Origin: UBA1351 sp964563505
GTDB taxonomy: Bacteria > Bacillota > Clostridia > Lachnospirales > Vallitaleaceae
Length of the DNA: 13,757 nt
Assembly (NCBI GenBank): GCA_964563505.1
Contig: CAZLXW010000082.1
Span: 1 to 13,757, forward strand
Reading direction: 5' to 3'
In this document: piece after piece, positions 1 through 7,039 of the stretch
How positions within the stretch are numbered: the first letter of the stretch is position 1
Layout of the letters: each line of letters begins with the position of its first letter
Position numbers and translations under genes: made by a program
Notes under the pieces: model-generated
What the model saw: the letters and a program-made list of their open reading frames with translations, nothing else
Database searches by the model: none
Told to the model about the DNA's origin: nothing

Positions 1-719
1 TCAGCAAATGTCACAAAATCAATGGAAAATGCGAACCGACTGAACAGTTACATTTTATCTATTATAGCGTTTTACTTGCGACGGGATTTATAGAGATACT
101 CTTTTTTTTCAACCAAGAATTTGATCGATTAGCACAATATGATAAGATTGGGTTTGGTTTGTTTTTGATTTTCCAATTTATTGAAACCATTCGCTATGTG
201 AAAAACCTTCTTATAATACAAAATGAGGCCACCTACCTTGAACAGATGGCATATCAAGACGCGCTCACTAAAGCCAAAAATAGAGCAGCCTTTGAAAAAG
301 AACTTGATCGATTATTGCTCCCGGAAAATAAAGGTGAATTTCGATTAATTTTAGTCGATATCAATCAATTAAAATATATTAATGATAACTATGGTCATAA
401 CAAAGGGGATGAAGCCATTGTCGCATGTTATGAGTGCCTTATTATGGCATTTAGTCCATTGGGTTCTTGCTATCGATTAGGTGGTGATGAGTTCGCCTGT
501 TTATTGACAGACACACATGAAGATCATTTAGAAAATGCAATGGAATACTTTTATCAACTGATTGGTGAAGTGGATGACCGCCTTGAATTTCCATTTAGCG
601 TCGCTTTAGGAGAGAAAATATATCGAAGAGAAGCAAGCGATGGAATGGAAAAATTCAGAGATTTTTTTCATCATGTGGATGGAATCATGTATGATACGAA
701 AAAGAGGATGAAAACTTAA
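1..719 (+). CDS. Membrane-bound GGDEF-domain protein (probable diguanylate cyclase), 5'-truncated by the window edge
   Basis: This is the C-terminal part of a longer gene that enters from the left edge. The frame ending at 719 is open back to base 3, so the TTG at 159 need not be a start. The part before about base 210 is hydrophobic (for example GLFLIFQFIETIRY) and looks like the last membrane segments of a 7TM sensor. A GGDEF domain follows, with a DALTKAKNRAAF start, the metal-binding stretch LVDINQLKYINDNYGH, and an intact RLGGDEF loop at 478-498. The family makes cyclic di-GMP from two GTP. The inhibitory I-site (RxxD nine residues before the motif) is absent: SPLG stands there. Bases 1-54 read better as protein in another frame (SANVTKSMENANRLNSYI), so a one-base frameshift near the T-run at 53-56 is suspected. 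If real, the gene may be broken. The GGDEF assignment is firm; intactness is not. Confidence 0.82.
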   Translation, partial: SKCHKINGKCEPTEQLHFIYYSVLLATGFIEILFFFNQEFDRLAQYDKIGFGLFLIFQFIETIRYVKNLLIIQNEATYLEQMAYQDALTKAKNRAAFEKELDRLLLPENKGEFRLILVDINQLKYINDNYGHNKGDEAIVACYECLIMAFSPLGSCYRLGGDEFACLLTDTHEDHLENAMEYFYQLIGEVDDRLEFPFSVALGEKIYRREASDGMEKFRDFFHHVDGIMYDTKKRMKT

Positions 720-857
720 AGGATAAAAAATATTTGAGAAATATTTGAGAAGTGAGCACTATTTTTGATTTTGTGCAATATATGCAACAAATGATGGTTA
801 TATGGTGCTATATAGTATGTTTTTTGTAAGAAATAAACAAAATAGTGCATTTTTTGC
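720..857. other. Intergenic stretch without a recognised gene
   Basis: The gap from 720 to 1035 is about 316 bp. This first part is very AT-rich, carries the 11-bp duplication, and has paired TGCA tetramers at 774-777 and 783-786. No convincing small gene, RNA or terminator for the GGDEF gene was found here. The rest of the gap is covered by the promoter, terminator and palindrome entries. Confidence 0.5.
730..751. repeat. Perfect 11-bp tandem duplication
   Basis: ATATTTGAGAA occurs twice head to tail at 730-740 and 741-751, just after the GGDEF stop codon. No function is recognised. It could be a simple duplication in AT-rich DNA or paired protein sites on the same DNA face (11-bp period). 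Confidence 0.6.
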
Positions 858-886
858 TTGACAAAGATAGATTGAGTCTGTATTAT
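858..886 (+). promoter_or_regulatory. Strong sigma-A-type promoter upstream of the ABC/catabolic operon
   Basis: A perfect -35 box TTGACA (858-863), a 17-bp spacer and a near-consensus -10 box TATTAT (881-886) are present. The expected transcription start is around 892-894. It is the best promoter-like sequence between the GGDEF gene and the transporter operon. A terminator hairpin begins within about ten bases of that start. Confidence 0.75.
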
Positions 887-899
887 GTCGTTATAACAA

Positions 900-938
900 C
901 AAAGACGTTGGAGAACATTCAGCGGTCTTTGTTTTTTT
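900..938 (+). terminator. Intrinsic terminator in the leader of the operon (possible attenuator)
   Basis: CAAAGAC (900-906) pairs with GTCTTTG (925-931). GTTG (907-910) pairs with CAGC (920-923), using one G-T pair and a bulged G at 924. A run of seven T follows (932-938). Together this gives an 11-bp stem and a 9-base loop. Because it starts only some 7 bases after the predicted start site, there is no room for a classical upstream antiterminator stem. It could terminate a roughly 45-base transcript, act as a factor-controlled attenuator, or simply stop read-through from the GGDEF gene. Confidence 0.72.
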
Positions 939-968
939 ATACCCTTTTTTACTGAGAGAGAAGAATGA

Positions 969-980
969 TTAAGCGCTTAA
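969..980. promoter_or_regulatory. Perfect 12-bp palindrome, possible operator
   Basis: TTAAGCGCTTAA is perfectly self-complementary. A second, imperfect dyad lies just downstream (CTAT 984-987 with ATAG 1009-1012, and CG..TA with TA..CG inside). Both sit between the leader terminator and the ribosome binding site of the lipoprotein gene. A binding site for the operon's own XRE-cupin regulator is possible but not shown. It does not match the catabolite (cre) consensus in spacing. Confidence 0.4.
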
Positions 981-1035
981 CATCTATCGGTAAACAATAA
1001 TAACGATTATAGCATAGAAGATGGAGGAAATGATG

Positions 1036-1914
1036 ATGAAGAAGATGATGAAGAAGATAGTGATCATATGTTTGAACTTAATTCTTATATTAATGATGGT
1101 GACAGCTTGTGGAACGTCGACAAAAACGGGTTCAGGATCTGGAAGTGGAAAAGAAATTTTACGCGTAGGAATGGAATGTGCTTATGCACCATTTAACTGG
1201 ACACAATCGGAATCGGAACTTAAAAATGGGTCAGTGGCTGAACCCATATATGGAACCAACGATTATGCATACGGATATGATGTTATGGTAGCTCGAATGT
1301 TGGCGGATGAATTAGATATGGAATTACAAATTCATAAAGTTGAGTGGTCAAGTATCGTTTTAGGTATGAACTCAGGAAACTATGATGCAATTATTGCAGG
1401 AATGGGCTATACAGAAGAGCGAGATAACAGTGTAGATTTTACACAAGCTTATTATTTAAGAGATAATGTATTGATTGTTCGAAAAGATAGTGAACTTGCA
1501 ACAATTAAAGGATTAAGCGAGATTGATGGAGCCTCTGCAACAACACAGATTGGAACAATATGGGAACAATACGTAGAACAGATTCCCAATGTGGATAAGA
1601 AAACGTATTTTGAAACAACATCAGAAGTTGTCATGTCAGTAATTACGGGAAGTGTGGATTGTGCAGTTTTAGATGAACCAACAGCAATGTCAGCAACCCT
1701 TTCAAATCCTGATCTTGCAGTCGTTAAGTTTAGTGAAGATGATGGATTTTTTATTCCGGAAGGTCAATCATTAAATGTGTGTATTGCAGTTAAAGAAGGA
1801 GATACAGAACTTCAGAGTAAGCTTGATGAAGCTTTGGATATTATTGAATGGGATAGTGAAAAAATGGAAGAGTTGATGAATCTATCGGTAACATTACAAC
1901 CATTAAGTAAATAG
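1036..1914 (+). CDS. Amino-acid ABC transporter substrate-binding lipoprotein
   Basis: This is a receptor that captures a solute outside the cell and delivers it to the permease encoded next. It has a lipoprotein signal: a positively charged start (MKKMMKK), a hydrophobic core and lipobox VTAC, with the lipidated cysteine at residue 25. The mature part is the type found in polar amino-acid receptors: a MECAYAPFNWTQ strand, GYDVMVARMLADEL, NYDAIIAGMGYTEERDNSVDFTQ and DCAVLDEP. The arginine of TEER and the aspartate of VLDEP align with the residues that in HisJ-type receptors hold the alpha-carboxylate and alpha-amino group, suggesting an alpha-amino-acid-like ligand. Start choice: GGAGG at 1023-1027 lies 8 bases before ATG 1036; ATG 1033 (5 bases) is also possible, while ATG 1021 has no ribosome binding site. 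The exact ligand is unknown. Confidence 0.9.
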   Translation: MKKMMKKIVIICLNLILILMMVTACGTSTKTGSGSGSGKEILRVGMECAYAPFNWTQSESELKNGSVAEPIYGTNDYAYGYDVMVARMLADELDMELQIHKVEWSSIVLGMNSGNYDAIIAGMGYTEERDNSVDFTQAYYLRDNVLIVRKDSELATIKGLSEIDGASATTQIGTIWEQYVEQIPNVDKKTYFETTSEVVMSVITGSVDCAVLDEPTAMSATLSNPDLAVVKFSEDDGFFIPEGQSLNVCIAVKEGDTELQSKLDEALDIIEWDSEKMEELMNLSVTLQPLSK

Positions 1915-1930
1915 AAAAAAGGAGATCAAT

Positions 1931-2671
1931 ATGGAGAAAAATTTATTTGAGTGGATTAGTTTTCTTTTACAAGAATATGGACAATATTTTTGGCAAGGAA
2001 CTATAGTAACCGTGGTGATTTCCGTTTTAGGAACATTTTTGGGATTTGCCGGAGGTTTTTTGATAGGAATCGTTCAATCCACGCCGGTTCATGATGATGA
2101 TAGTTCTATGAAAAAAATCTTTTATGGCTTTGCAAAGAAGTTGGCTAGTGTCTACATACATATATTTAGAGGGACCCCCATGATGGTTCAGGCCATGACA
2201 ATTTATTATGGTCTTAGACAAAATGGTGTGAACATCACTCCCTTTATGGCAGCTATAGCAGTTATTATGCTAAATACAGGTGCCTATATGGCAGAAACTG
2301 TACGCGGAGGAATTATGTCTATTGAAAAAGGACAGTTTGAAGGCGGAATGGCATTAGGTATGTCACATTTTACCATTATGTTTTCAGTCGTATTGCCACA
2401 GGCCTTAAAAAACATTACTCCGGAGATGGGGAATTTATTTATCACCAATCTAAAAATGACCTCTGTTTTAAATGTTATTGGTATTGCTGAATTATATTTT
2501 GTCACAAAAACAGCAGCAAATACATACTATCGATATTTTGAATCTTTTTTAATTACAGGGGTTATCTATTTTATACTTTGTGCAATAGCCTCTTGGGTAC
2601 TTAATATCGTAGAAAAGAAATTGGAAGGCGACAAAGACTACGAATTGGCGGCAGAATATATTTCAGAATAG
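1931..2671 (+). CDS. Amino-acid ABC transporter permease (HisM/GlnP type)
   Basis: This is the membrane channel subunit of the importer, probably working as a homodimer because only one permease gene is present. The 246 residues include several hydrophobic segments (about residues 18-46, 100-120 and 208-226). The cytoplasmic EAA loop that contacts the ATPase is visible as EGGMALGMSHFTIMFSVVLP, with the family-typical FRGTPMMVQ before it. Length and order match polar amino-acid permeases. It follows the lipoprotein gene by 16 bp, with an AAAGGAG site before ATG. A somewhat long hydrophilic stretch around residues 53-65 (HDDDSSMKK) lies between the first two membrane segments. Confidence 0.92.
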   Translation: MEKNLFEWISFLLQEYGQYFWQGTIVTVVISVLGTFLGFAGGFLIGIVQSTPVHDDDSSMKKIFYGFAKKLASVYIHIFRGTPMMVQAMTIYYGLRQNGVNITPFMAAIAVIMLNTGAYMAETVRGGIMSIEKGQFEGGMALGMSHFTIMFSVVLPQALKNITPEMGNLFITNLKMTSVLNVIGIAELYFVTKTAANTYYRYFESFLITGVIYFILCAIASWVLNIVEKKLEGDKDYELAAEYISE

Positions 2672-2680
2672 GAGGTCAAG

Positions 2681-3415
2681 ATGGCAGTTATAAAAGTTGA
2701 ACATTTGAGTAAAAAATTTGGGAATCATGAAGTGCTTAAAGACATAGATTTTAAAATCGACCAAGGCGAAGTTGTTTGTGTTATCGGTTCATCCGGATCA
2801 GGAAAATCAACCTTACTAAGATGTATTAATTTGCTGGAAAAGAAAACAAGCGGTAATATATTTTTTCTGGATGAAGAGATTGGTGGAAATCAAAAACAGA
2901 TTAATCAATATCGATCAAAGGTAGGGATGGTTTTTCAATCCTTTAATTTGTTTAACAACATGACCGTTCTTGAGAATTGTATGTCCGGTAGTATAAAAGT
3001 ATTAAAGAGAAGCGAAGAAGATGCCCATAATTTGGCTATTAAATTTTTGAAAAAGGTGGGCATGGCACCTTATATTCATGCAAAACCGTCACAACTTTCG
3101 GGTGGTCAAAAACAAAGAGTTGCTATAGCAAGGGCCCTAACAATGGAGCCGGAAGTCTTACTATTTGATGAACCGACAAGTGCACTCGATCCGGAAATGG
3201 TTGGCGATGTACTTAATGTTATGAAAGGATTAGCAGATGAAGGTTTGACAATGATTATCGTTACTCACGAGATGGCGTTTGCAAGGGATGTATCAACCAG
3301 AACGATTTTTATGGATCAAGGAGTTATAGCAGAAAACGATGTGCCGTCAAAGCTTTTCTCCAATCCGGATAATTCTAGAACAAAAGAGTTTCTAACGCGT
3401 TTTATGCTTGGATAA
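2681..3415 (+). CDS. Amino-acid ABC transporter ATP-binding protein (GlnQ/HisP type)
   Basis: This is the ATPase that powers the importer on the cytoplasmic face. All motifs are present and intact: Walker A GSSGSGKST at residues 36-44, Q-loop glutamine 86 (MVFQSF), signature LSGGQ at 139-143, Walker B LLFDEP at 160-165, and switch histidine 196 (IVTHEM). At 244 residues it is the usual size for polar amino-acid ATPases. GGAGG overlaps the permease stop codon and sits 5 bases before ATG, so translation of the two is probably linked. It completes a receptor-permease-ATPase set with the two genes before it. Confidence 0.95.
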   Translation: MAVIKVEHLSKKFGNHEVLKDIDFKIDQGEVVCVIGSSGSGKSTLLRCINLLEKKTSGNIFFLDEEIGGNQKQINQYRSKVGMVFQSFNLFNNMTVLENCMSGSIKVLKRSEEDAHNLAIKFLKKVGMAPYIHAKPSQLSGGQKQRVAIARALTMEPEVLLFDEPTSALDPEMVGDVLNVMKGLADEGLTMIIVTHEMAFARDVSTRTIFMDQGVIAENDVPSKLFSNPDNSRTKEFLTRFMLG

Positions 3416-3438
3416 GAGCTTAAAAAGGAGGGTAACTA

Positions 3439-3987
3439 ATGGATCATGTAAATAGAAGTATATCGTTGAATCTTAAACGAATACGTAAAGCAAAAAACAT
3501 CAGTTTGGATATCGTTTCGGAGCAAACAGGCGTGAGTAAAAGTATGCTTGCTAGAATAGAACGTGGTGAAGCAAACCCTTCAGTTGCGTGTCTTGTGAAA
3601 ATATCCAGTGGTCTACGAATTGAGTTTAATCAACTCATGGAACCCCCAAGAGAAGCGTTTCATTTTATACCGTTTGATAAGATGATTCCAACAAAGGAAG
3701 TCACAGGGAAATACAGTATTTATACCTATTGTCCTTATGATAATAATAAAGCGTTTGAGATTTACGGAATCAGCTTGCATCCAAATGCGACCTATTACAG
3801 TGGGGCCCATGGAGAAAACACTATGGAATATATTACAGTTATCTCGGGTAAACTATCATTAAAAGCTTCAGGAATTACCTACGAGATTGGACCGGGAGAT
3901 TTCTTTCGTTTTGATTCGGATGTTGAGCATTGGTATTGTAATAAAAGCGAGGAAATGACAAAGCTTATTGTCGTATTTGCATTTTAA
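3439..3987 (+). CDS. XRE-family transcriptional regulator with C-terminal cupin domain
   Basis: Residues 11-65 form an XRE/Cro helix-turn-helix (SLNLKRIRKAKNISLDIVSE, then GVSKSMLARIERGEANPS as turn and recognition helix). Residues about 108-178 are a small cupin barrel with candidate ligand-binding residues H124, E130 and H164 and the GPGDFFRF turn. This HTH-cupin architecture is shared with PuuR-type regulators of amine and amino-acid catabolism, where the cupin senses a small molecule. At 182 residues it has the normal family size. It lies 23 bp after the ATPase with an AGGAGGG site 6 bases before ATG, inside the operon, so it probably regulates this operon. Candidate binding sites are the dyads at 966-1012. 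The effector is unknown, presumably the imported compound or a product. Confidence 0.9.
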   Translation: MDHVNRSISLNLKRIRKAKNISLDIVSEQTGVSKSMLARIERGEANPSVACLVKISSGLRIEFNQLMEPPREAFHFIPFDKMIPTKEVTGKYSIYTYCPYDNNKAFEIYGISLHPNATYYSGAHGENTMEYITVISGKLSLKASGITYEIGPGDFFRFDSDVEHWYCNKSEEMTKLIVVFAF

Positions 3988-4011
3988 AAAACACATGGAG
4001 GAGGAAAAGGT

Positions 4012-4665
4012 ATGCAAAGTTATGTAATCACCGTAGCACGAGGTTTTGGAAGTGGTGGCAAAGCGATTGCTGATGCACTTGCGAAAGAACTGGGAATCTC
4101 GTGTTATGAAAATCAGATACTATCGTTAGCTTCTCAAATGAGTGGACTTGATCAGGAGTTGTTTGAAGAGGTTAATGAACGGATTCGAGATAATAAATTT
4201 TCGAGACTTTTAAAAGGAATCCCTAAAACCATTCGACCGGATCCGGTTCACAATGAATTTGTTTCAGATAAACGGTTATTTGAATTTCAAAAACAGATTA
4301 TTATGGATCTTGCAAGTTCAGAGTCGTGTATTATTGTGGGAAAGTGTGCCGACTGGATTTTAAGAGACTATGACAATGTAATCAGTATATATATAGAAGC
4401 GCCAAGGGAATATTGTGTTAAACGTGTAATTGAAAAAATGGAGGTGAGTGAAGATACTGCACATCGCTCGATTGCTTCAACAGACAAATACAGAGCAAAT
4501 TATTATCAACACTATACAGGGGGTAACTATTGGACTAATCCTGTGAATTATGATCTTACATTCAACAGTGGACGGATTGATGACGAAAAAATTATTTGTC
4601 TTTTGAAAACATATATAAACTTAAAATTTAGTACTAATACAAATGAGGAGGATGACAATGAATGA
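4012..4665 (+). CDS. Cytidylate kinase-like family protein (Cytidylate_kin2 type), role unknown
   Basis: This 217-residue P-loop protein has the Cytidylate_kin2 layout: a nucleotide-binding loop ARGFGSGGKAIADALA (residues 9-24), YENQIL, then CIIVGKCADWILRD (about 106-119), a DKYRANYYQHYTG segment (158-170) and a YDLTFNSG strand near the C-terminus. The loop differs from ordinary CMP kinase: the residue after the lysine is alanine rather than serine or threonine. Family members are not known to me to be proven CMP kinases. It overlaps the following dehydrogenase gene by 8 bases and sits between the regulator and the catabolic enzymes, so it is co-expressed with them. It may phosphorylate a small molecule or act as a regulatory nucleotide-binding protein. 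Its acidic tail (NEEDDNE) includes codons that double as the next gene's ribosome binding site. Confidence 0.8.
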   Translation: MQSYVITVARGFGSGGKAIADALAKELGISCYENQILSLASQMSGLDQELFEEVNERIRDNKFSRLLKGIPKTIRPDPVHNEFVSDKRLFEFQKQIIMDLASSESCIIVGKCADWILRDYDNVISIYIEAPREYCVKRVIEKMEVSEDTAHRSIASTDKYRANYYQHYTGGNYWTNPVNYDLTFNSGRIDDEKIICLLKTYINLKFSTNTNEEDDNE

Positions 4666-5800
4666 TTTTCAATTTTCTGTTCCGCAAATGATTCTATTTG
4701 GGGAGAACAAAGTTAATGCCTTACATGAAATCACAAAAAAAGAAAAGATGAAGAAAATCTTGTTAATATCAGACCGAATGCTAGAAAAAATTGGAGTTGT
4801 TGAAAAAGTTATCAATATATTTCGAAATACAAATATACAGGTAAATACATTTCTTGACGTTGAGGCGAATCCTTCGGTTGAAACTGTGAATAAAGCGGTT
4901 GAGGTCTGTAAAAAGGAAGGCGCAGATGGGATTGTTGCATTAGGTGGGGGAAGTCCTATGGATGTTGCAAAAGCAGTAGCTGTTCTTGCAACATATGGAG
5001 GAGATATAACAGATTATGAAGGCGCCCATCAAGTTCCCGGTCCGATTATGCCAGTAATTGCTATTCCGACAACGGCTGGAACCGGAAGTGAAGTGACAGC
5101 ATTTTCAGTTATTACAGATATTAAGAGAAATTATAAGTTGACAGTGTTTAGCTATGAATTAATTCCATCATACGCTATTTTGGATCCGCAACTGATATGC
5201 TCCTTGCCTCAAAACGTTGCTGCATCCACAGGAATAGATGCCCTTGTTCATGCCGTTGAAGCTTATCTTTCTAAAGCGGCATCCCCTTTTAGTGATGCTA
5301 TGGCTGAGAAAGCGATAACCCTAATTGGTGAAAACATACAAGCGTTTGCTAAGGATCGAACGAATCTAGAAGCGGCATCAGCTATGCTTTATGGATCTAC
5401 GTTTGCTGGTATAGCTTTTGCGTGGGCCAGATTAGGTAATGTGCATGCCATGGCACATCCGCTTGGTGGATTTTTTAATGTACCCCACGGAGTGGCTAAT
5501 GCGATTTTATTGCCTACAGTACTTGAATATAATGCAGTAGAAGATCAAGGGAGATACAGTGAAATATACAGATTAATGACAGGAAAAACAAGCGATTGTT
5601 TTGAACCATTGATGTTGGTAAAATATATCAAAACATTATTGGTTGATTTAAATATTCCCCAAAACCTAGCTTCAGTAGGTGTTAAGCCAGAAATGATTCC
5701 CCAGATGTCAATGGATGCGATGAAAAGCGGTAATATTTTAGTTAATCCAAGGAGCAGCACAGTTGAAGATATTCAGATGCTTTATGAAAAGGCAATGTGA
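4658..5800 (+). CDS. Iron-containing alcohol dehydrogenase (probable semialdehyde reductase)
   Basis: This 380-residue group III alcohol dehydrogenase would interconvert an aldehyde and an alcohol with NAD(P)(H). The Rossmann-like half has the cofactor loop GGGSPMD (96-102) and PTTAGTGSEVT (137-147). The helical half carries the metal ligands D194 and H198 (TGIDALVHAVEAYLS), H263 (NVHAMAHPLGG) and H277 (NVPHGVANAILLP), all conserved. Relatives include 4-hydroxybutyrate dehydrogenase, 1,3-propanediol dehydrogenase, lactaldehyde reductase and sulfoacetaldehyde reductase; the sequence alone does not choose between them. The neighbouring aminotransferase suggests it reduces the aldehyde made by transamination. 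Start choice: GAGGAGG at 4645-4651 is 6 bases before ATG 4658, inside the end of the previous gene; ATG 4643 and 4652 are upstream of or too near that site. Confidence 0.9.
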   Translation: MNDFQFSVPQMILFGENKVNALHEITKKEKMKKILLISDRMLEKIGVVEKVINIFRNTNIQVNTFLDVEANPSVETVNKAVEVCKKEGADGIVALGGGSPMDVAKAVAVLATYGGDITDYEGAHQVPGPIMPVIAIPTTAGTGSEVTAFSVITDIKRNYKLTVFSYELIPSYAILDPQLICSLPQNVAASTGIDALVHAVEAYLSKAASPFSDAMAEKAITLIGENIQAFAKDRTNLEAASAMLYGSTFAGIAFAWARLGNVHAMAHPLGGFFNVPHGVANAILLPTVLEYNAVEDQGRYSEIYRLMTGKTSDCFEPLMLVKYIKTLLVDLNIPQNLASVGVKPEMIPQMSMDAMKSGNILVNPRSSTVEDIQMLYEKAM

Positions 5801-5817
5801 TAGTTAAGGAGTAGATG

Positions 5818-7038
5818 ATGGAAAAACTTAGCAATAATCGGAAGCTCATCTTGTTAGCGGCAGTATTTCTTCAATTTACCTATGGAATCGCTTATGTATG
5901 GAGTGTTTTTCAGCCTTATGTAAAGAAAAACTTTGTATTAAATAATGGACAAGCAAATATGCCTTTCGGTGTTTTATTGGCAATGTTTTCATTGGGCAAT
6001 ATATTGGCAGGAGCTTTGAAAAAACACTGGTCTCCAAGATATATTATCATTATGGGAAATGGTTTGTTTCTATTAGGGCTTCTTTTATGTACCCAAATAC
6101 CAAATAATCGCGGAGAGCTCTTGGTTCTGACATATGGGGTGATGACAGGGTTAGGTGCAGGTGTCGGTTACAACACAACAATAGCAACAGTGCAAAAATG
6201 GTTTCCGGATAAAAGAGGGTTTGCAACTGGAGTCTTAATCTGTGCAACAGGATCCTTTGGCTTGATTATGAATCCGATTGCAAATATTGTGTTAAGTAAA
6301 TATGGATTTTCATATGGCGTATATACAGTTACAGCAATAGTTGCTTTTTGTATGATTATAGGAAATGGTTGGATTAAAGAACCTAAAGATTTTACTGTGA
6401 ATGATCTAACGTTAAATACATCAGTAAATTATACAGTGGTTGAGGTTTTGAAATTACCACAATATTATCTAATTACATTGACGATGATGTTAGCAGTTCC
6501 GGGATATATGTTGTTAAATCCGATGCTTATGACATTAGGGGCGGAGAGAGGGCTAAATGAAAGGACTGCTCTATATGGAGTTATGTTAGTTGCTATTTTC
6601 AATACATTTGGACGTTTGATAGCTCCATGGATCTCAGACAAATTAGGTAGAAAAAATGTAGTCATGCTAATATTTGTCATTGATATTATGGCTGTTATCG
6701 CAGTAGCATCCTTAAGAAACACATGGTTTCTTGCAGGAATCGGTGTTTTGGGATTTGCATACGGTGGATTTATGGGTATATATCCAGCAATTACGGCGGA
6801 TTACTTTGGTATAAAAAATAATGGAAGTAATTATGGATTAGTCATGATTGGATATGGTATAAGTTCAATTGCTTGTCCATATCTTGTAAAAGCGGTTCAA
6901 GCATCTGCAGCAGGAGAACAATTATCGTTTTTTATTGCGGCAGCCGCCGGAATTATTGGGTTGATTCTAATAAAATTATTAAATAAACCAAGACAAGTAA
7001 ATAATAGATCAAAAAAAGTGGAAATAATGGAGGTTTAA
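5818..7038 (+). CDS. MFS transporter of the OFA (oxalate/formate antiporter-like) type
   Basis: A polytopic membrane protein of 406 residues with about twelve hydrophobic segments. The first segment has the OFA-like signature FTYGIAYVWSVFQPYV. The loop after it (GALKKHWSPRY) and the segment GAGVGYNTTIATVQKWFPDKRGFATGV are also typical of the family. The second half has RLIAPWISDKLGRKNV at the usual inter-helix position. Family members carry small carboxylates or related anions. In this operon it could export the hydroxy acid made by the dehydrogenase, or act as a second importer; direction cannot be read from sequence. Start choice: AAGGAG at 5806-5811 lies 6 bases before ATG 5818, and ATG 5815 is only 3 bases away. 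The stop codon is one base before the next gene. Confidence 0.88.
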   Translation: MEKLSNNRKLILLAAVFLQFTYGIAYVWSVFQPYVKKNFVLNNGQANMPFGVLLAMFSLGNILAGALKKHWSPRYIIIMGNGLFLLGLLLCTQIPNNRGELLVLTYGVMTGLGAGVGYNTTIATVQKWFPDKRGFATGVLICATGSFGLIMNPIANIVLSKYGFSYGVYTVTAIVAFCMIIGNGWIKEPKDFTVNDLTLNTSVNYTVVEVLKLPQYYLITLTMMLAVPGYMLLNPMLMTLGAERGLNERTALYGVMLVAIFNTFGRLIAPWISDKLGRKNVVMLIFVIDIMAVIAVASLRNTWFLAGIGVLGFAYGGFMGIYPAITADYFGIKNNGSNYGLVMIGYGISSIACPYLVKAVQASAAGEQLSFFIAAAAGIIGLILIKLLNKPRQVNNRSKKVEIMEV

Positions 7039-7039
7039 T

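Noticed and set aside
771..790. Operator-like dyad TTGTGCA..TGCAACAA
   Set aside because: Only the TGCA arms pair; the outer bases match in a different register, so the symmetry is weak.
966..982. Catabolite-repression (cre) site
   Set aside because: TG and CA flank a CG-centred palindrome, but they are not spaced symmetrically as in the cre consensus.
720..1035. Known riboswitch or T-box leader
   Set aside because: The RNA between the predicted start and the terminator is too short for an aptamer, and no T-box sequence or familiar riboswitch core was recognised.
1180..1275. Apparent insertion in the receptor between PFNWTQ and GYDVMVA
   Set aside because: From memory this longer loop is common in the clostridial subfamily of these receptors, so it is not treated as novel.
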